Shown here: positions 33,569-44,982 of the stretch, one piece after another
Layout of the letters: every line of letters starts with the position of its first letter
Numbering within the stretch: the stretch's first letter is position 1
NCBI GenBank assembly: GCA_029215795.1
Contig: JARDYH010000002.1
Coordinates: 64,457,001-64,521,000, forward strand
DNA: 64,000 bases
Reading direction: 5' to 3'
Source of the DNA: Anniella stebbinsi
Lineage: Eukaryota; Chordata; Lepidosauria; Squamata; Anniellidae
Notes under the pieces: generated by a model
Databases searched by the model: none
What the model was told of the DNA's origin: nothing
The model's input: only the letters and a program-made list of their open reading frames with translations
Translations under genes and position numbers: made by a program

Positions 33569-33700
33569 GTGGCTGTAGCTCAGTGGTAGAGCATTTGATT
33601 GGAGTGCAGTGGGTCCCTGGTTCAATCCCTGGCATTGGCAGGTGGGGCAAGGAAAGAATCTTGCTTGGCTGTGCAGCATTATTCCATCTAAACTTTGGGG
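33569..33700 (+). mobile_element. tRNA-derived SINE head
   Basis: ggctgtagctcagtggtaga starts the tRNA-like head. The A box tagctcagtgg lies at 33576-33586 and the B box ggttcaatccc at 33619-33629, the spacing of a pol III promoter. It is followed by a short diverged body. It is not a functional tRNA: the acceptor arm does not close and no anticodon arm forms cleanly. The same family occurs antisense at 63,150-63,571. Confidence 0.75.
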
Positions 33701-33754
33701 TGTGCGTGTTCAGGTCCCCGTGGCTGTTCTTTCTTTGTCATATCAATAGTCAGC

Positions 33755-34985
33755 ATGCCACCCAAAAAAGGGGTCGGGGGCAAGAAAGGAAAGGGCAGGG
33801 CACCACCCTCCTCAGCTAAATGCCCAAGAGTTAGAACGGAGTCCTCCTCGGAAGAAGAGGACAGCCCTGAGATTTCTGCCATCTTAACAAGATTGCAGGC
33901 TGTGGAGAAAGATAAAGGAATTGTGCCACCCAATCCACGTGTAGTAGAGCCAGATAAGTCGAAGCAACGTCCTTTCACTAGGAATCAAAAGCATGATCAT
34001 TTATGGTCTTCAGTTTCAGCTTGGCTCGCGGCGATTGAGGCTTCATCTACAGATACTCAAACCCCTGCAAGCAATATCCATCAGCCAAGCCAGGTTGTCA
34101 GCACAGCTGATCCCATTCTGATTTCTCAGGGTGCGGCGGCTTCGGTCCCAGCTGTGGATCCAGTCCTGCCGGGTCAACCTTCACTCAGCCGCAAGGTGAG
34201 ACAATTCAGAACACGCATCTCAATCAGCTACACACATGGGGAGGACCACACCCTTGGAATTGGTTCCCATGGTGGTCTGGTCCAGCCTGGCACGCAATGC
34301 CAGGTGCAAGCGGGTTTGCCCAACGGGGAGGGGCAATGTATACATCACCTTTAGGGAATGCATCTGTCCAGGTCACCTCGTCAGGCACATTGGGTAGCTC
34401 GCTATTGGCTAGTCCTGCCACAGGTGGCTCAAGTTCAAGAACAGGGCGGTCAGGCGGGCACTCAGGGGTGGCCCTCCCTTGTTGCCATAGGGAATGATAA
34501 TGCTTCTCCACCTCCGCAGTCGCAGGCAGTAGGCACAATTCAGGACATAACTAATGGCAGAGTGGTGGCCAGTACCCCTTCGGTTCAGCCGGCCGCTGAG
34601 GTAGCTCCACAATCATCAACGGTGGCCGCAGCATGTGCAGCAGTATGGCAAGGCCCTGCTGGCATTGTTAACACGGGTGTCACGGCAGGAGCAACGGCAG
34701 GAGCAACGAGCAGTGGGTGTAGATCAGAATGTCATTCCAACTGGCAGTATTTCTACTCCTTTGGGTTTTCATCTGCTCCCCGCCACAAGGGAAAAAATAT
34801 TGAGGGGTGAATTTGTGGATGTATTTTCCTTGCTTTTCCAGGAATCGGAGAGCAAGGAAAAGGAAAAGTCTGGGGACAAAGACTATGACCGCAATAGGAG
34901 GAAAAAAGTCGCTAGAACCTGGGTCAATTGGCTTCCAGGTTTCTTAATTTATATGGGCATTGTGCAGCAGCGTTTCCCAGAAAGG
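33755..34985 (+). pseudogene. DIRS-like retrotransposon gag, 5' part
   Basis: The start codon at 33,755 opens MPPKKGVGGKKGKGR, a basic N-terminus, followed by an acidic serine patch (ESSSEEEDSPEI). The frame runs to 34,354, then continues in other frames through 34,358-34,810 and 34,635-34,985, so at least two frameshifts have occurred. The later part (KKVARTWVNWLPGFLIYMGI) is the conserved gag core before the zinc-finger half. The product would be a capsid-like nucleic-acid-binding protein. It is interrupted at about 34,986 by an L2 insertion. Confidence 0.65.
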
Positions 34986-34988
34986 GGC

Positions 34989-35037
<49 letters not shown>

Positions 35038-35378
35038 TTCATTTCTAACCCGCCTCTCCATCTAGATCGAGGCGGGGAACAACACCAAATATAAATATAA
35101 AACAATAAAATAGATAAACCGTTAAAACAGATAAAAACAAATACATTATTAAAAACATCTTAAAATTCAACTGGATAGGCCTGCCGGAAGAGAACAGTCT
35201 TCACGGCTTTCTTAAATTCCAGAAGACTGCTAATTTGTCGAATCTCCTCCGGCAGGCCATTCCACAGCCTGGGAGCGGCAGAAGAGAAGGTCCTCTGGGT
35301 AACACTCGTCAGCCTAGTTCTGGCTGACTGGAGTAAATTCTTCCCAGAGGACCTGAGTGTGCGGGGCGGATTATACAT
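34986..35378 (-). mobile_element. About 390-bp L2 3' unit, antisense, inserted in gag
   Basis: A (TTA)n tail (34,986-35,036), then aacccgcctctccatctaga, 3' UTR, and the C-terminal codons of L2 ORF2 on the minus strand (SVTQRTFSSAAPRLWNGLPE). Its 5' truncation point (rc gtataatccgccccgcac) is within about 8 bp of that of the copy at 49,788-50,153. The gag reading sense resumes at about 35,383. Confidence 0.85.
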
Positions 35379-35893
35379 TTTGACTAAGTACCTGGATATG
35401 ATCTATAGATCATATACAGAGTATGAAGAGGGTGCCTGGTTAGCATATGATGAATCATTTCGTATGCGATCAGCATTCGACCATTCATTAAGATGGGATA
35501 TGAAGACCATGACCTGTGGCTTCAATTTATGACGCCAGCCAGGCCGGGATTCGGTGAGAGGTCCGATAGTGGCCTTATATTGGCCAAAGGACAGCCCGCC
35601 TCCTCAGTAAAAGGGAGTGCGGGGCAGGGGATTCAATCCCGCTTGCCCTGTTGGGAATTCAGTTCAAGGGGGTCATGTGCCCACCCGCAGTGCAAATATA
35701 GGCACGAATGCCCCATATGCAAGAGACCGCACCCAGCCACAAACTGCTTCAAAGCGAAAGGCGGAAAAGGTTATAGTCGGGATAACCAAGGGGGTAGAAA
35801 ACCAGGTAGGCAACAGCCCCCTCCCAAAGGGCCCCAGCCCAATCAAAATTAATTATCTTCTGCAGCTTTTGAATAAGTATCCCTGTAGAAAGG
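35379..35893 (+). pseudogene. DIRS-like gag, 3' part with CCCH finger, and start of pol
   Basis: After the L2 insertion the frame reads LTKYLDMIYRSYTEYEEG and AWLAYDESFRMRSAFDHSLR. A frameshift near 35,510 leads into MTPARPGFG. At 35,649-35,750 lies a cysteine cluster of form C-x8-C-x4-C-x3-H followed by C-x2-C-x3-H-x4-C (from CWEFSSRGSC to HPATNC), typical of DIRS-type gag. A basic, proline- and glycine-rich tail ends at 35,852. Overlapping it, INYLLQLLNKYPCRKA looks like the start of the pol frame, lost after about 35,893. No tyrosine recombinase or RNase H is present. Confidence 0.7.
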
Positions 35894-38830
35894 CACGCCC
35901 CCTTGGGGCTGGCCATGTTGGTGGGCACGCCCCATTGGGGGCGGCCATGTTGTCCTCCTTTTTGGTTTCCAAAATATGGTCACCCTACGCAATAGCCTCC
36001 CTGCTGCCATGTGCCAGGATGCGGTGGGAGGGCATTTATCAGTGCACTTCAATACCACTATAAAACAGTATTGCGGGGGCAGGGGGAAATTACATTTCCC
36101 TGCTGTTGCTTTGCCTCCTACTTCTGTCCCACAATAGGGATAAGCATCTACCTCTTTCTTTCCATGGGGAAGAAAGAGGAAGCAAGCAGCGAACATGTGG
36201 CCCATTCAGTGGCCATCTTTGTAGTGCAGCTTCTCCTGCACGCATCAGGAAATGGCACCAATTATTGTCAAGGCCAAGAAGAAATGGATTTTCCAGGTTG
36301 TATTTTGTAGCAGAAAAAACACCAGAAGAAGCGGGATGTGCACAGGAGGATCGCTGTGTTGTCAAAATAACCCACAAAGATCTGTGAATAGCCTGTCACG
36401 AGCGTGTGATAAAATACTTGTTTGAAGATGCTCTAGATCTAGCAACTTCCCATACATTTTGTACTGTTATTTCTTTGCCAAATTAACAAGGGGAACAAAG
36501 GATTTTTTGAAAGGCTGTGGTCTTTTTGCTCAGCGGCATCTCATCAAAGTGTTGTGGTAAGACTTTTCTCATTTTAATGTCTGAAAAGAACATTTTCCTG
36601 CCCTGATATTTAAACCAGATGGGTAAGAACAATATATCAAAAGCCATCATTGCCTGGAGATGATGTCACTGCTGGGCTGACACTGAAACAGACAGGTTTT
36701 GATCATGTCATGCCAGATCATGCTGGGCTGAGGCTGATGGTGACATAATAAGAGATGAGGAAAAACTAGAACTACCCTGGTTTATCAGAAATATCTTATC
36801 TTCTTTATTTTACTATATATGAAAGCAGTCTCACTTTGACTGGCACCTCATTCCCTTAGATTCGATAAATCAGAGTTTCGGTTCATTTTTTCCCCGTAGC
36901 TTATCTTCAAGCTATCATTTTTGTTCACACCACATCTTGCTTTTTGGGAACTTTTTATCACAAACAGCACTTTGGTTGTGTGTATTTGGAGTACCTGTCA
37001 ATGAAAGGCAAGCTGGCTGCGATAAGCACACCATGATAGCCTTTGCTGCTGGAACAGCCTGGCTGCCTCCCCTAATCCTTGTCCGCTTGTCCACTCCCCA
37101 ATTTTTCCACTTCAGCTTGAAATCTTGCCCCTTTATGCTCCCTCCCTCTGTTGCCACTGTGCCTCATCTCAGCCCAAGTTGTGTATTTCATCACAGCTGA
37201 GATAAGTGAATGGTAATGTCAGTCACACACTGACCAATTTAGAACTGAATTACTTAGTGCTGGCTCTAGGCTTTTGAGGGCCCTTGTGCACTATTCCCTT
37301 AATGGATTGGACGCCTTCCCTCAGTGGGTTCTGCTTCTCACCACCATTTTCATCAGCTGTGATTGCTCCTCATCCTCTTTCTCATCATTGCTTGCTCTAC
37401 ATTGAGAATGTAGGTAGTGACATTTACAGCTTCTTCTTTTCACCCCTACCATTGCCTGAGCCAGAGTGAAAGGCAGATAAACAAGCAGATGGCGATGTGG
37501 AAGAGGAGAAGCAAGTCCAGGGGAGACTTCTCATTGGGCCTCTGATGTGGTGTGGGCCCTTGGCAGGTGTCCAACCATGTCTACCCTTGGCATTGGCCCT
37601 GAAGTTACCATAGCAGTCATGAGGCACCTCAGCACCCTCTTTCTGTAAATTGTAAGCTTACTTAATTGCAAATGGCTAATGCCAAGACTATGGTTTCCTG
37701 TGCTTCCAGTTGTTCAATTTAGCACTAAAGCTAAACTGAAGGGAACAATAGGTGATCAATTTACCTTATTGGAAATGTGGGAAAGTTAGTCTGTTCCTTC
37801 ACTCTGTGTACTAAAATGGAGTGATTCATGTGACTGTATCGCTGACTGATGCTCCAACCATAGTTACTGTTCTTATTTTATTCATTTTAAAAACAAATAG
37901 GTTGCCTTTAGGGTAAAGCCATCTAGGCCCAATTTGAATGTCTGCAAGCTCTCATCTACCATATCATCCTAAAACACTAACTATGTAGACAGAATGACTA
38001 GAGATGGATGGATTCAGCTCCGTCCATCCTCACCAGGTACTCACCAAGCTCCGGCCATTGTGAGCTACCCCGCAAGAGCCACTGGCTGGCCTGGTGAGTG
38101 CCCAGGATGTGCCACGCGGCTACCCAATCCCTTGCCAAGCTGTTATTTTGCCCAGGAATAGCAGCTCATGCTTTCCCATAAATTTAATGTCACAAAAATG
38201 GTGGCTGTAAAGAGGCCATCTACACAATATTACAGGTGTAAATGGATCACACCACACTTAGCCAGTGAGTGTGGTGGCTTGGTGAGTGGGGCCTGGGGGG
38301 GGGGGCTGAGTAGGTGGAATGCCATTAGGCTCCACCCCCACCCCCAGATATCCACAACGTTCCTAATAATGACTTCAACATCTAATCAGCCTTGCTTTTT
38401 ATAACATTTGGCCTGATGAAGGGATCTGGAAATCTTGATGGCTTGCACATTATTTGTGACTTTTGAGTTGGCCTAATAAATGTATTACAGTAGTATGGAT
38501 TTTGGAATTCTATCAGTGTAAATCATGCCAACATGAAGCAGGATCCAATACTGCCACTGCATCACTGTTGCTTGTGTTGTGCTGGCAGGAGCCACCTCTA
38601 CCACAATGGGAAGCTAACAGTTCCTAGAGCAACCCCAGAGTGCTCATTTCTGGAACAGGACAAAACAGCGGACTTCCCTTTTTCTGTCTCCACTGACCTA
38701 CTCTGTTCCAGAAACAAGCATGTCAGCTCATTTCCTGCTGCTTTAAGAAGCGTTAGCTTCCCATTGCTCTAGTGTTGGGTCCTGCTACTATGTGGGCAGC
38801 CTATGGTATTCACTATATTTTTTTGTCTCT
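35894..38830. other. Unassigned stretch with MITE fragments
   Basis: 35,950-35,988 (tcctcctttttggtttccaa ... atggtcaccctac) is a terminus of the MITE family present at 56,293-56,460. 36,035-36,075 (gtgcacttcaataccactat) is a TCTACA-family interior fragment. No gene over the remainder. Poly-G at 38,297-38,306. Confidence 0.45.
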
Positions 38831-38971
38831 GAGCCTATCTACACTACTGCTTTAAAATGGTTTAAAACAGTTTATAACAGTAGTGACAACTGTTGGGGCC
38901 CAGGACACACTCCATATACAGTTTTCAATACGTTTTCAAATTGTTGTATCCTGCTTGGTGTAGATAGGCTC
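38831..38971. mobile_element. 141-bp MITE, TCTACAC-terminus family, best short copy
   Basis: Ends gagcctatctacac and gtgtagataggctc are exact inverted copies. The interior has tgacaactgttggggcccag, gacacactccatatacag and tatcctgcttgg. I use this copy as the reference for the short form. Confidence 0.85.
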
Positions 38972-39497
38972 TCTGTTACAGCATGTAGAACTGCACTGCA
39001 AAGCAAGTGAAAAATATACCATAACGGAGATGGGTGAATCTGTACCAGTACTGCTTTTTAGATACACAACTAAAAATAGAAGTGAGAGCCCATGCTAACC
39101 TCTTTGCAATGTAGGCATGGCAGGTAATAGAGCTGATTCAATGAAAGACACTTCCAGTCCTTTTTTATTTTTTGATAAATCGAAATATCCTTTAAAAATG
39201 CTTACTCTTGTTCTATAAATAGAATTGCCACTTTTTTTTTTTTTACTGCTCCCTAGTCTTGCTTTGAGTCTGAAATCTGTTCTAGCCACATGGAAAGGTT
39301 ATTAAAGGGGTATAAAAATGAGGCCCATCATTCCATAACAGAATTCAAAGAACTGTAGCACAATCAGCTTGTAATATTAAGGGCAAAACTAGATGTGACA
39401 TTATTTACATTGGCCTTGCATGGATGATGATGATGATGATGATTTTAAATAAAAACAGTTGGTAAGATTGGGATTGTGGCCTGGGGGAGTGAGGTTT
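38972..39497. other. Unassigned stretch
   Basis: Poly-T at 39,231-39,243 and (GAT)n at 39,423-39,443. No gene. Confidence 0.4.
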
Positions 39498-39505
39498 ATT
39501 TATAT

Positions 39506-41311
39506 TAGGGATGTGCACTGGATCGGACCCGATCCACGATCCGAGTCCGGTCCAGTGGGAAATCGGATAAATTATCCGATTTCCGATCCCGCAGCTGGAT
39601 CGGCCGATCCAATCCGAACCGGTCCGAAAAAGCTCCGAACCGGTTCGGCGGATCGGCGGATCGGCGGGCGCCCACTGCCGCCCACCGCCGCTTCCATTGG
39701 CGGGCGCCAGCGGGCGCCCACCGATGAAAGTGGACAGCGGGGGGGGGAGGAGGGGGGCGCTTACCTTCTCGGCCCGTCCGCTCCCGTCCGGCACTAGCAG
39801 CTACTACCAGCGGGCTCCGCGGCCTGCTCTAGGGTGGCGCGCCAGGTGATGTCATCACCCGGCGCGCTACTCTAGAGTAGGCCGCGGAGCCTGCTGGTAG
39901 TAGTAGGCGCCGGCGCCGGACGGGAGCCGCCGGGCCGGGAAGGTAAGCAGGGGGTGCGTGGAGGGGAGGAGAGGGCGCGCGGAGGGGGGAGGGGGGCCCT
40001 TACCTTCCCGTCCCGGCGGCTCCCGTCCCGGCGCCGGCGCCTACTACTACCAGCAGGCTCCGCGGCCTGCTCTAGGGTGGCGCGCCGGGTGATGTCATCA
40101 CCCGGCGCGCTACTCTAGAGCAGGCCGCGGAGCCTGCTGGTAGTAGTAGGCGCCGGCGCCGGACGGGAGCCGCCGGGCCGGGAAGGTAAGCAGGGGGTGC
40201 GTGGAGGGGAGGAGGGGGCGCGCGGAGGGGGGAGGGGGGCCCTTACCTTCCCGTCCCAGCGGCTCCCGTCCCGGCGCCGGCGCCTACTACTACCAGCAGG
40301 CTCCGCGGCCTGCTCTAGGGTAGCGCGCCGGGTGATGTCATCACCCGGCGCGCTACTCTAGAGCAGGCCGCGGAGCCTGCTGGTAGTAGTAGGCGCCGGC
40401 GCCGGACGGGAGCCGCCGGGCCGGGAAGGTAAGCAGGGGGTGCGTGGAGGGGAGGAGGGGGCGCGCGGAGGGGGGAGGGGGGCCCTTACCTTCCCGTCCC
40501 GGTGGCTCCCGTCCCGGCGCCGGCGCCTACTACTACCAGCAGGCTCCGCGGCCTGCTCTAGGGTGGCGCGCCGGGTGATGTCATCACCCGGCGCGCTACT
40601 CTAGAGCAGGCCGCGGAGCCTGCTGGTAGTAGTAGGCGCCGGCGCCGGACGGGAGCCGCCGGGCCGGGAAGGTAAGCAGGGGGTGCGTGGAGGGGAGGAG
40701 GGGGCGCGCGGAGGGGGGCCCTTACCTTCCCGTCCCGGCGGCTCCCGTCCCGGCGCTGGCGCCTACTACAACCAGCAGGCTCCGCGGCCTACTCCAGGGT
40801 GGCGCGCCGGGTGATGTCATCACCCGGCGCGCTACTCGAGAGTAGGCCGCGGAGCCCGCTGGTAGTAGCTGCCGGCGCCGGACGGGAGCGGACGGGCCGA
40901 GAAGGTAAGCAGTGGCGGGGAAGGGGGCTTACCCCCCCCCGGAGCCGTCCGCTTCTATCCGCTGGTGCCCGCGGGCGCCAGCGGATGGCAGCGGGCGGCC
41001 CCAGGGGGGGTAGGGAGCGCGGGGGAGGGGGCTTACCTGCCGGGGCCGTCCACAGCGGATGGCCCCGCGGGGGGGAGGGAGTTAGGCCCCCCCTCAGCCA
41101 CCCGCTGCCATTTTTTCCTCATAGACTTGCATTGCAATGCAAGTCTATGGGGAAAAAAATGGCGGCCGATCCAAAAATTTACGATTTTTGGGTCGGGATC
41201 GGAGTCGATCCGGTCCGGGGGGCCTCCGATTTTGTCCGAACCGGTCCGGGACAAAATTGGAGGTCCCGATCCGGGTCCCGATCCGATCCGGGGGGTCCGT
41301 GCACACCCCTA
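39506..41311. mobile_element. 1.8-kb GC-rich hAT-like non-autonomous element
   Basis: Starts tagggatgtgcac and ends gtgcacacccctaa... at 41,311. The flanks atttatat at 39,498-39,505 and 41,312-41,319 are an exact 8-bp target duplication, the hallmark of hAT transposons. Both ends carry dense gatccgatcc-type sub-terminal repeats. The interior is very GC-rich and consists mainly of five palindromic units (39,780-40,890), followed by a 28-bp perfect palindrome at 41,121-41,148. Frames of up to 191 codons inside are composition artefacts. There is no transposase, so it would need one in trans. Confidence 0.85.
39780..40890. repeat. Five tandem palindromic units, about 243-bp period
   Basis: gtgatgtcatcacccggcgc recurs at 39,846, 40,089, 40,332, 40,575 and 40,811 (spacing 243, 243, 243, 236). 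Each unit is centred on that sequence and extends into arms of about 54 bp on each side (ctactaccagcaggctccgc ... gagcctgctggtagtag), so each could form a cruciform of more than 100 bp. Units are separated by G-rich spacers (gcagggggtgcgtggagggg). Confidence 0.9.
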
Positions 41312-41463
41312 ATTTATATGACAGCATCTTCTTTAGACTTTAGAAAAAGGCTCTTCAACAAGAAATTATTTTAAGGACATGATTAGGAAACAGCTAATTG
41401 GAACAGGGTCTGTAGATTCTACACACCGCTGGAAACGTGGCTCTTCCAGACCTGATGTGATGT

Positions 41464-41598
41464 CAGGGTGGGCAGAAAGTAGATCTCCAGGTATTTTGGA
41501 CCTCAACTTCCAGCATTTCCAATCATTGGCAGTGTTGGCAGTATCTTTTAGGAGTTGAAGTTCAAAACATCTGGAGGTCTACCTTCTGCCCATCCCTG
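41464..41598. mobile_element. 135-bp hAT-like MITE
   Basis: cagggtgggcagaaagtaga and ggtctaccttctgcccatcc are inverted ends. The centre has ttttggacctcaacttccag / gaagttcaaaacatctgg. Related in layout to the cagcct family but with longer distinctive termini. Confidence 0.7.
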
Positions 41599-42570
41599 GG
41601 ATATGTTATGGTATTGTGCTGTTTTAACACTGTTTTTGGCAGGCAATAATATTTCATATCACTTTAGTTGTTATTTTCATGAAGTGACTAATACTATAGT
41701 GAATGTTTACATTCAGCCATAAATCCTATGATAGCTTATATGTAATTGTTTAGTCTTGGAAGCTCGACTCTCATGGTTGCCAGATGGCTGCCTTATGATC
41801 CCTGCCCTCTGCAGTCATTTGCAAAGTTTAATTGCAAATCATGGCAAGTGCAATTGGTCTGATGCTTGTCCCATATGCTTGCTTCTTTTACAAGGTGAAC
41901 ATTGCCCAAGTAGTCTTTGCCAATCATGCAAAAGGACTCATCAAGCACATTTGTCCTAGGAAAATGGATTTAACTTTTTCTGGAGTACAGCTCAGTACTC
42001 TGCTAACTTCTTCAAATTCATTTGAAACAAACATACTCTGTTTTGGTATCACAGGCAATTAATGTTTTACATAATGGTGCCATGACCATGTTATATAACA
42101 GGAATGTAATATTCCCTGTCTCCTGAATTATGTAATGCTCTTAGCATTAACCATCTCACTTCTTAAGGTGAAAGTCTGAGAGTATATTGGATTATCATAG
42201 TATTGCACTAATGACAGATAGAAAGATGCCAACAGTCTTATTTACGTCACCATATGGAATGTCTCTGGGATCAGACTCTCTGTTCAGGGGATATTATGGA
42301 CTCTGAGTAGGAGATGGAGTGGGGAAGGGAATAACTTTCAACACTGATCTCCAGATGTCCCCACTCCCTCAGAAGCCCCATCTGAGGAGCCCATCTTGCC
42401 AGCATCTCTCGAGTTTGCCATCTTCCTCAGAGTCCCAGAACTCTAGACTAGAAACTATGATGAAGCCACAGACTTTCCAATGCCACTAGACTTCCTCAGT
42501 TATTTTTTTAAAAAAAGATACCATAAAGACCTACCATTGGCCAATGGAACACCAAATTTTATTTTCATTT
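41599..42570. other. Unassigned stretch
   Basis: No gene or recognised repeat. The frames present are short. Confidence 0.4.
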
Positions 42571-42574
42571 TTAA

Positions 42575-43015
42575 AAGAGATCCAGGGGGGATCCAGGAAA
42601 TTACAGGCTAGTTAGCTTAATGTTTGTTCTGTGTAAATTGGTTGAAAGCATTATTAAAGAGAAAATTAATAACCTTTTAGAATTCTTTGAGAGTGTAAAT
42701 AAACATGTAGACAGGGGTGATCTAGTAGACATTGTTTACTTGGATTTCCAAAAGGCTTTTGTCAAAGTCTTTCATCAAATACTCCTGACTAAATTTAGCA
42801 GTCATGGAATAAGAGGAAAGGTCCTTTTACGGATCAGTAACGGTTTAAAGAACAGAAAGCAGAGAGTGGGAATAAATGGTAAATTCTCCCGATGGAGGGA
42901 AATAAATAGTGGGGTTCCACAGGGATCTGTACTGGGACCAATACTTTTCAACTTGTTCATAAATGATCTGGAATTAGGAGTGAGCACAGGGTGCCACATT
43001 GGGGGCTAGCAGGTG
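42575..43015 (+). pseudogene. CR1 LINE reverse transcriptase fragment
   Basis: The frame over 42,620-43,009 reads [20 protein letters not shown], then [20 protein letters not shown] (motif A, with FDKV changed to FVKV) and [20 protein letters not shown] (motif B). It stops before the catalytic box. CR1 rather than L2 because of VYLDFQKAF and [10 protein letters not shown]. The change at the catalytic Asp and the truncation make it inactive. Confidence 0.85.
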
Positions 43016-43339
43016 TGACTCCACACACCATGTGTTAGCTCTAATTCAGGCTATAATGTACATCACTTGATTTCTAGTCTCAACTATTGATTGCTATGCA
43101 CTTTATGGTTGGCAGTTGTAGATATGAACAGGTTCCAATGAAAAGCATTTTGCTTGAGATGAAGCAAAGTGCAATGACAGTTCTACCTCTGCTAACAGGT
43201 TTGTGAATGCCTCCTATTCACAGATGGAAGTCATTATTTGGTATTGTAGTCCTAAAGTGCTGAGCATACATTTGTGAACTCATCCTTAGTACTGTTATGA
43301 CGATGTTGGGGATTTGTGTTTCCTGTCCAATCTCTTAGT

Positions 43340-43440
43340 TATTATTATTTACTTCATTTCTATACTTCCTAATAGCTGAAGCTCTTCAGGTGGTTCACAA
43401 AAATACACATCACAATGCATGAAACATAGTATAAAATTTC
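43340..43440 (-). mobile_element. L2 3' terminus, antisense
   Basis: ttatttacttcatttctata, then cttcctaatagctgaagctc and ggtggttcacaaaaatac is the reverse of the L2 terminal stem seen at 45,256 and 51,048. Confidence 0.6.
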
Positions 43441-43463
43441 TGAAGTATCTAGACCCATTACTA

Positions 43464-43598
43464 CAGCCTTCCCTAACCTGATTTCTATAGACGTATTGAA
43501 CTACAGCGTTTGTTAAATCTGAGTGTTGGCCATCATGGTTGGGGCTGATGGGAGTTGTAGTCCTAAACTTTTGGAGAGCACCATATTGGGGAAGGCTA
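43464..43598. mobile_element. 135-bp hAT-like MITE, reference copy of the cagcct family
   Basis: Starts cagccttccctaacctgatt and ends ttggggaaggcta. Flanks cattacta (43,456-43,463) and tattacta (43,599-43,606) match at 7 of 8 positions, an hAT-type target duplication. The centre holds gggctgatgggagttgtagt. No coding capacity. Confidence 0.8.
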
Positions 43599-43908
43599 TA
43601 TTACTATCTAGATTCCAGAAAGTTATCATTTTCTTTTGTGGGGGCAAGGAATTAAAAGAAAAACTATACTAGATCTCAGAATAACAGCATTGCCAATTAC
43701 AATTTCCCTTGAGGGAAAGCCCTTTTCATAATGAAGAGAAATGTTCTTTCTTAGAGAATTAATTTTTCACTACAGTGATCAAATTGTTGCTGATCACGGC
43801 ATGAAGCTGAATAATTGCTGCCGAGACAGATATAGGGGAGCTGTCATCTTACTTGCTGTCATCTCTTCTGTCTGGAAGTTCCATGTTCCACTTACCTAGT
43901 AAATTACT

Positions 43909-44141
43909 GAGCCTATCTACACACGCAGGATAAAACACTTTGAAAACATTTTGAAAACTGTATATGGAGTGTGTCCTGGGCCCCAGCAGTTCTCAAAAGT
44001 GTCAGCCTATCTACACTACTGCTTTAAAACAGTTTAAAATGGTTTATACCAGAAGTGACAACTGTTGGGTCCCAGGACACACTCCATATACAGTTTTCAA
44101 AATGTTTTCAAAGTGTTTTATCCTGCGTGTGTAGATATGCT
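43909..44141. mobile_element. Two head-to-head MITEs, TCTACAC-terminus family
   Basis: A partial copy in reverse (43,909-44,003: gagcctatctacac ... gtgtcctgggccccagcagt) is followed directly by a full copy forward (44,004-44,141: agcctatctacactactgct ... gtgtagatatgct). Together they form a large inverted repeat. Confidence 0.75.
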
Positions 44142-44854
44142 TGTCTCCCTAAATTTATACACTGCAACACAATCTGTGCAAATTGAAATTCTTCCCATAA
44201 AGCTTTGCATCTAAAATGGTTGGCTTTGCCTCCAGCTTCTTCTGCATAAATTCTACCTAAATTTAAGAATAAGTGTTTCTTATGCTTTGACGTTCCACTT
44301 ACACTCCTAATTTTTTTTTTATTAAAAAAAATCTCCACGTAGGTATATGTGCTTGTTCCTCCTCCGTGGCCATGATGCAATTATAATTTAAGAGTCATGA
44401 TCTTCAGGATTATAATGAATAAACTGCTATCCCTCTGGATTGGTAACAGGCAGAAGATTTGTAGAACACTGATGATTTGACTTTCTTGAGGAATGGTTTT
44501 ATTATACAGAGAGTTTAAGGTATAAATATGAAAGAATGATTCTTGGCACAAATGAGTAGAGGAGTCTTATGAGGAACATGTAACTATGAAGAACATGTAA
44601 CAAGGATTTTTCAGTGATCTTGACCTGGCTGTGTTTTCCTTGGTTAGATCCTGATAGGGTGGCAAACGTGTAAAGCACTTTTCATACATGGTGACAGATC
44701 TTTTCTCTAAGGATGCAGTATCTGGGAGGACCAGAGGTTAAGGAAGGGCAGAAATGAAAGTCAAGCCAATTTTTTTTTTGAAATCAATAGTTTCCCGAGT
44801 AATGCTGAATCACATTGCCTTTCTCAAATCCTGATTGCTCAATGCAGGGACCAT
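44142..44854. other. Unassigned stretch
   Basis: T and A runs at 44,311-44,329. Nothing recognised. Confidence 0.4.
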
Positions 44855-44982
44855 GGCCAGATCTACACCAAGCAGGATCTGACACTCTGAAAACAGTTTG
44901 AAAACTGTATATGGAGTGTGTCCTGGGACCCAACAGTTGTCACTTCTGGTATAAACTGTGTTAAAGCAGTGTAGATCTTGCC
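44855..44982. mobile_element. 128-bp MITE, TCTACAC-terminus family
   Basis: ggccagatctacac and gtgtagatcttgcc ends. The interior reads aactgtatatggagtgtgtc and caacagttgtcac, in reverse relative to the 38,831 copy. Confidence 0.8.

Noticed and set aside
33569..33640. Functional tRNA gene
   Set aside because: A and B boxes are good, but the acceptor stem does not pair and the sequence continues into a SINE body, so it is a SINE head.
34986..35036. CRISPR-like or other regular array
   Set aside because: It is a simple (TTA)n tail of an L2 insertion. No spaced repeats of array type exist in the window.
41113..41160. Rho-independent terminator from the palindrome followed by A/T runs
   Set aside because: The genome is eukaryotic by repeat content and the palindrome lies inside a transposon. 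No transcription unit is present.
40799..41374. 191-codon frame in the GC-rich hAT-like element
   Set aside because: It lies over palindromic and terminal repeat sequence and runs across the element's right end. It is a composition artefact, not a transposase.
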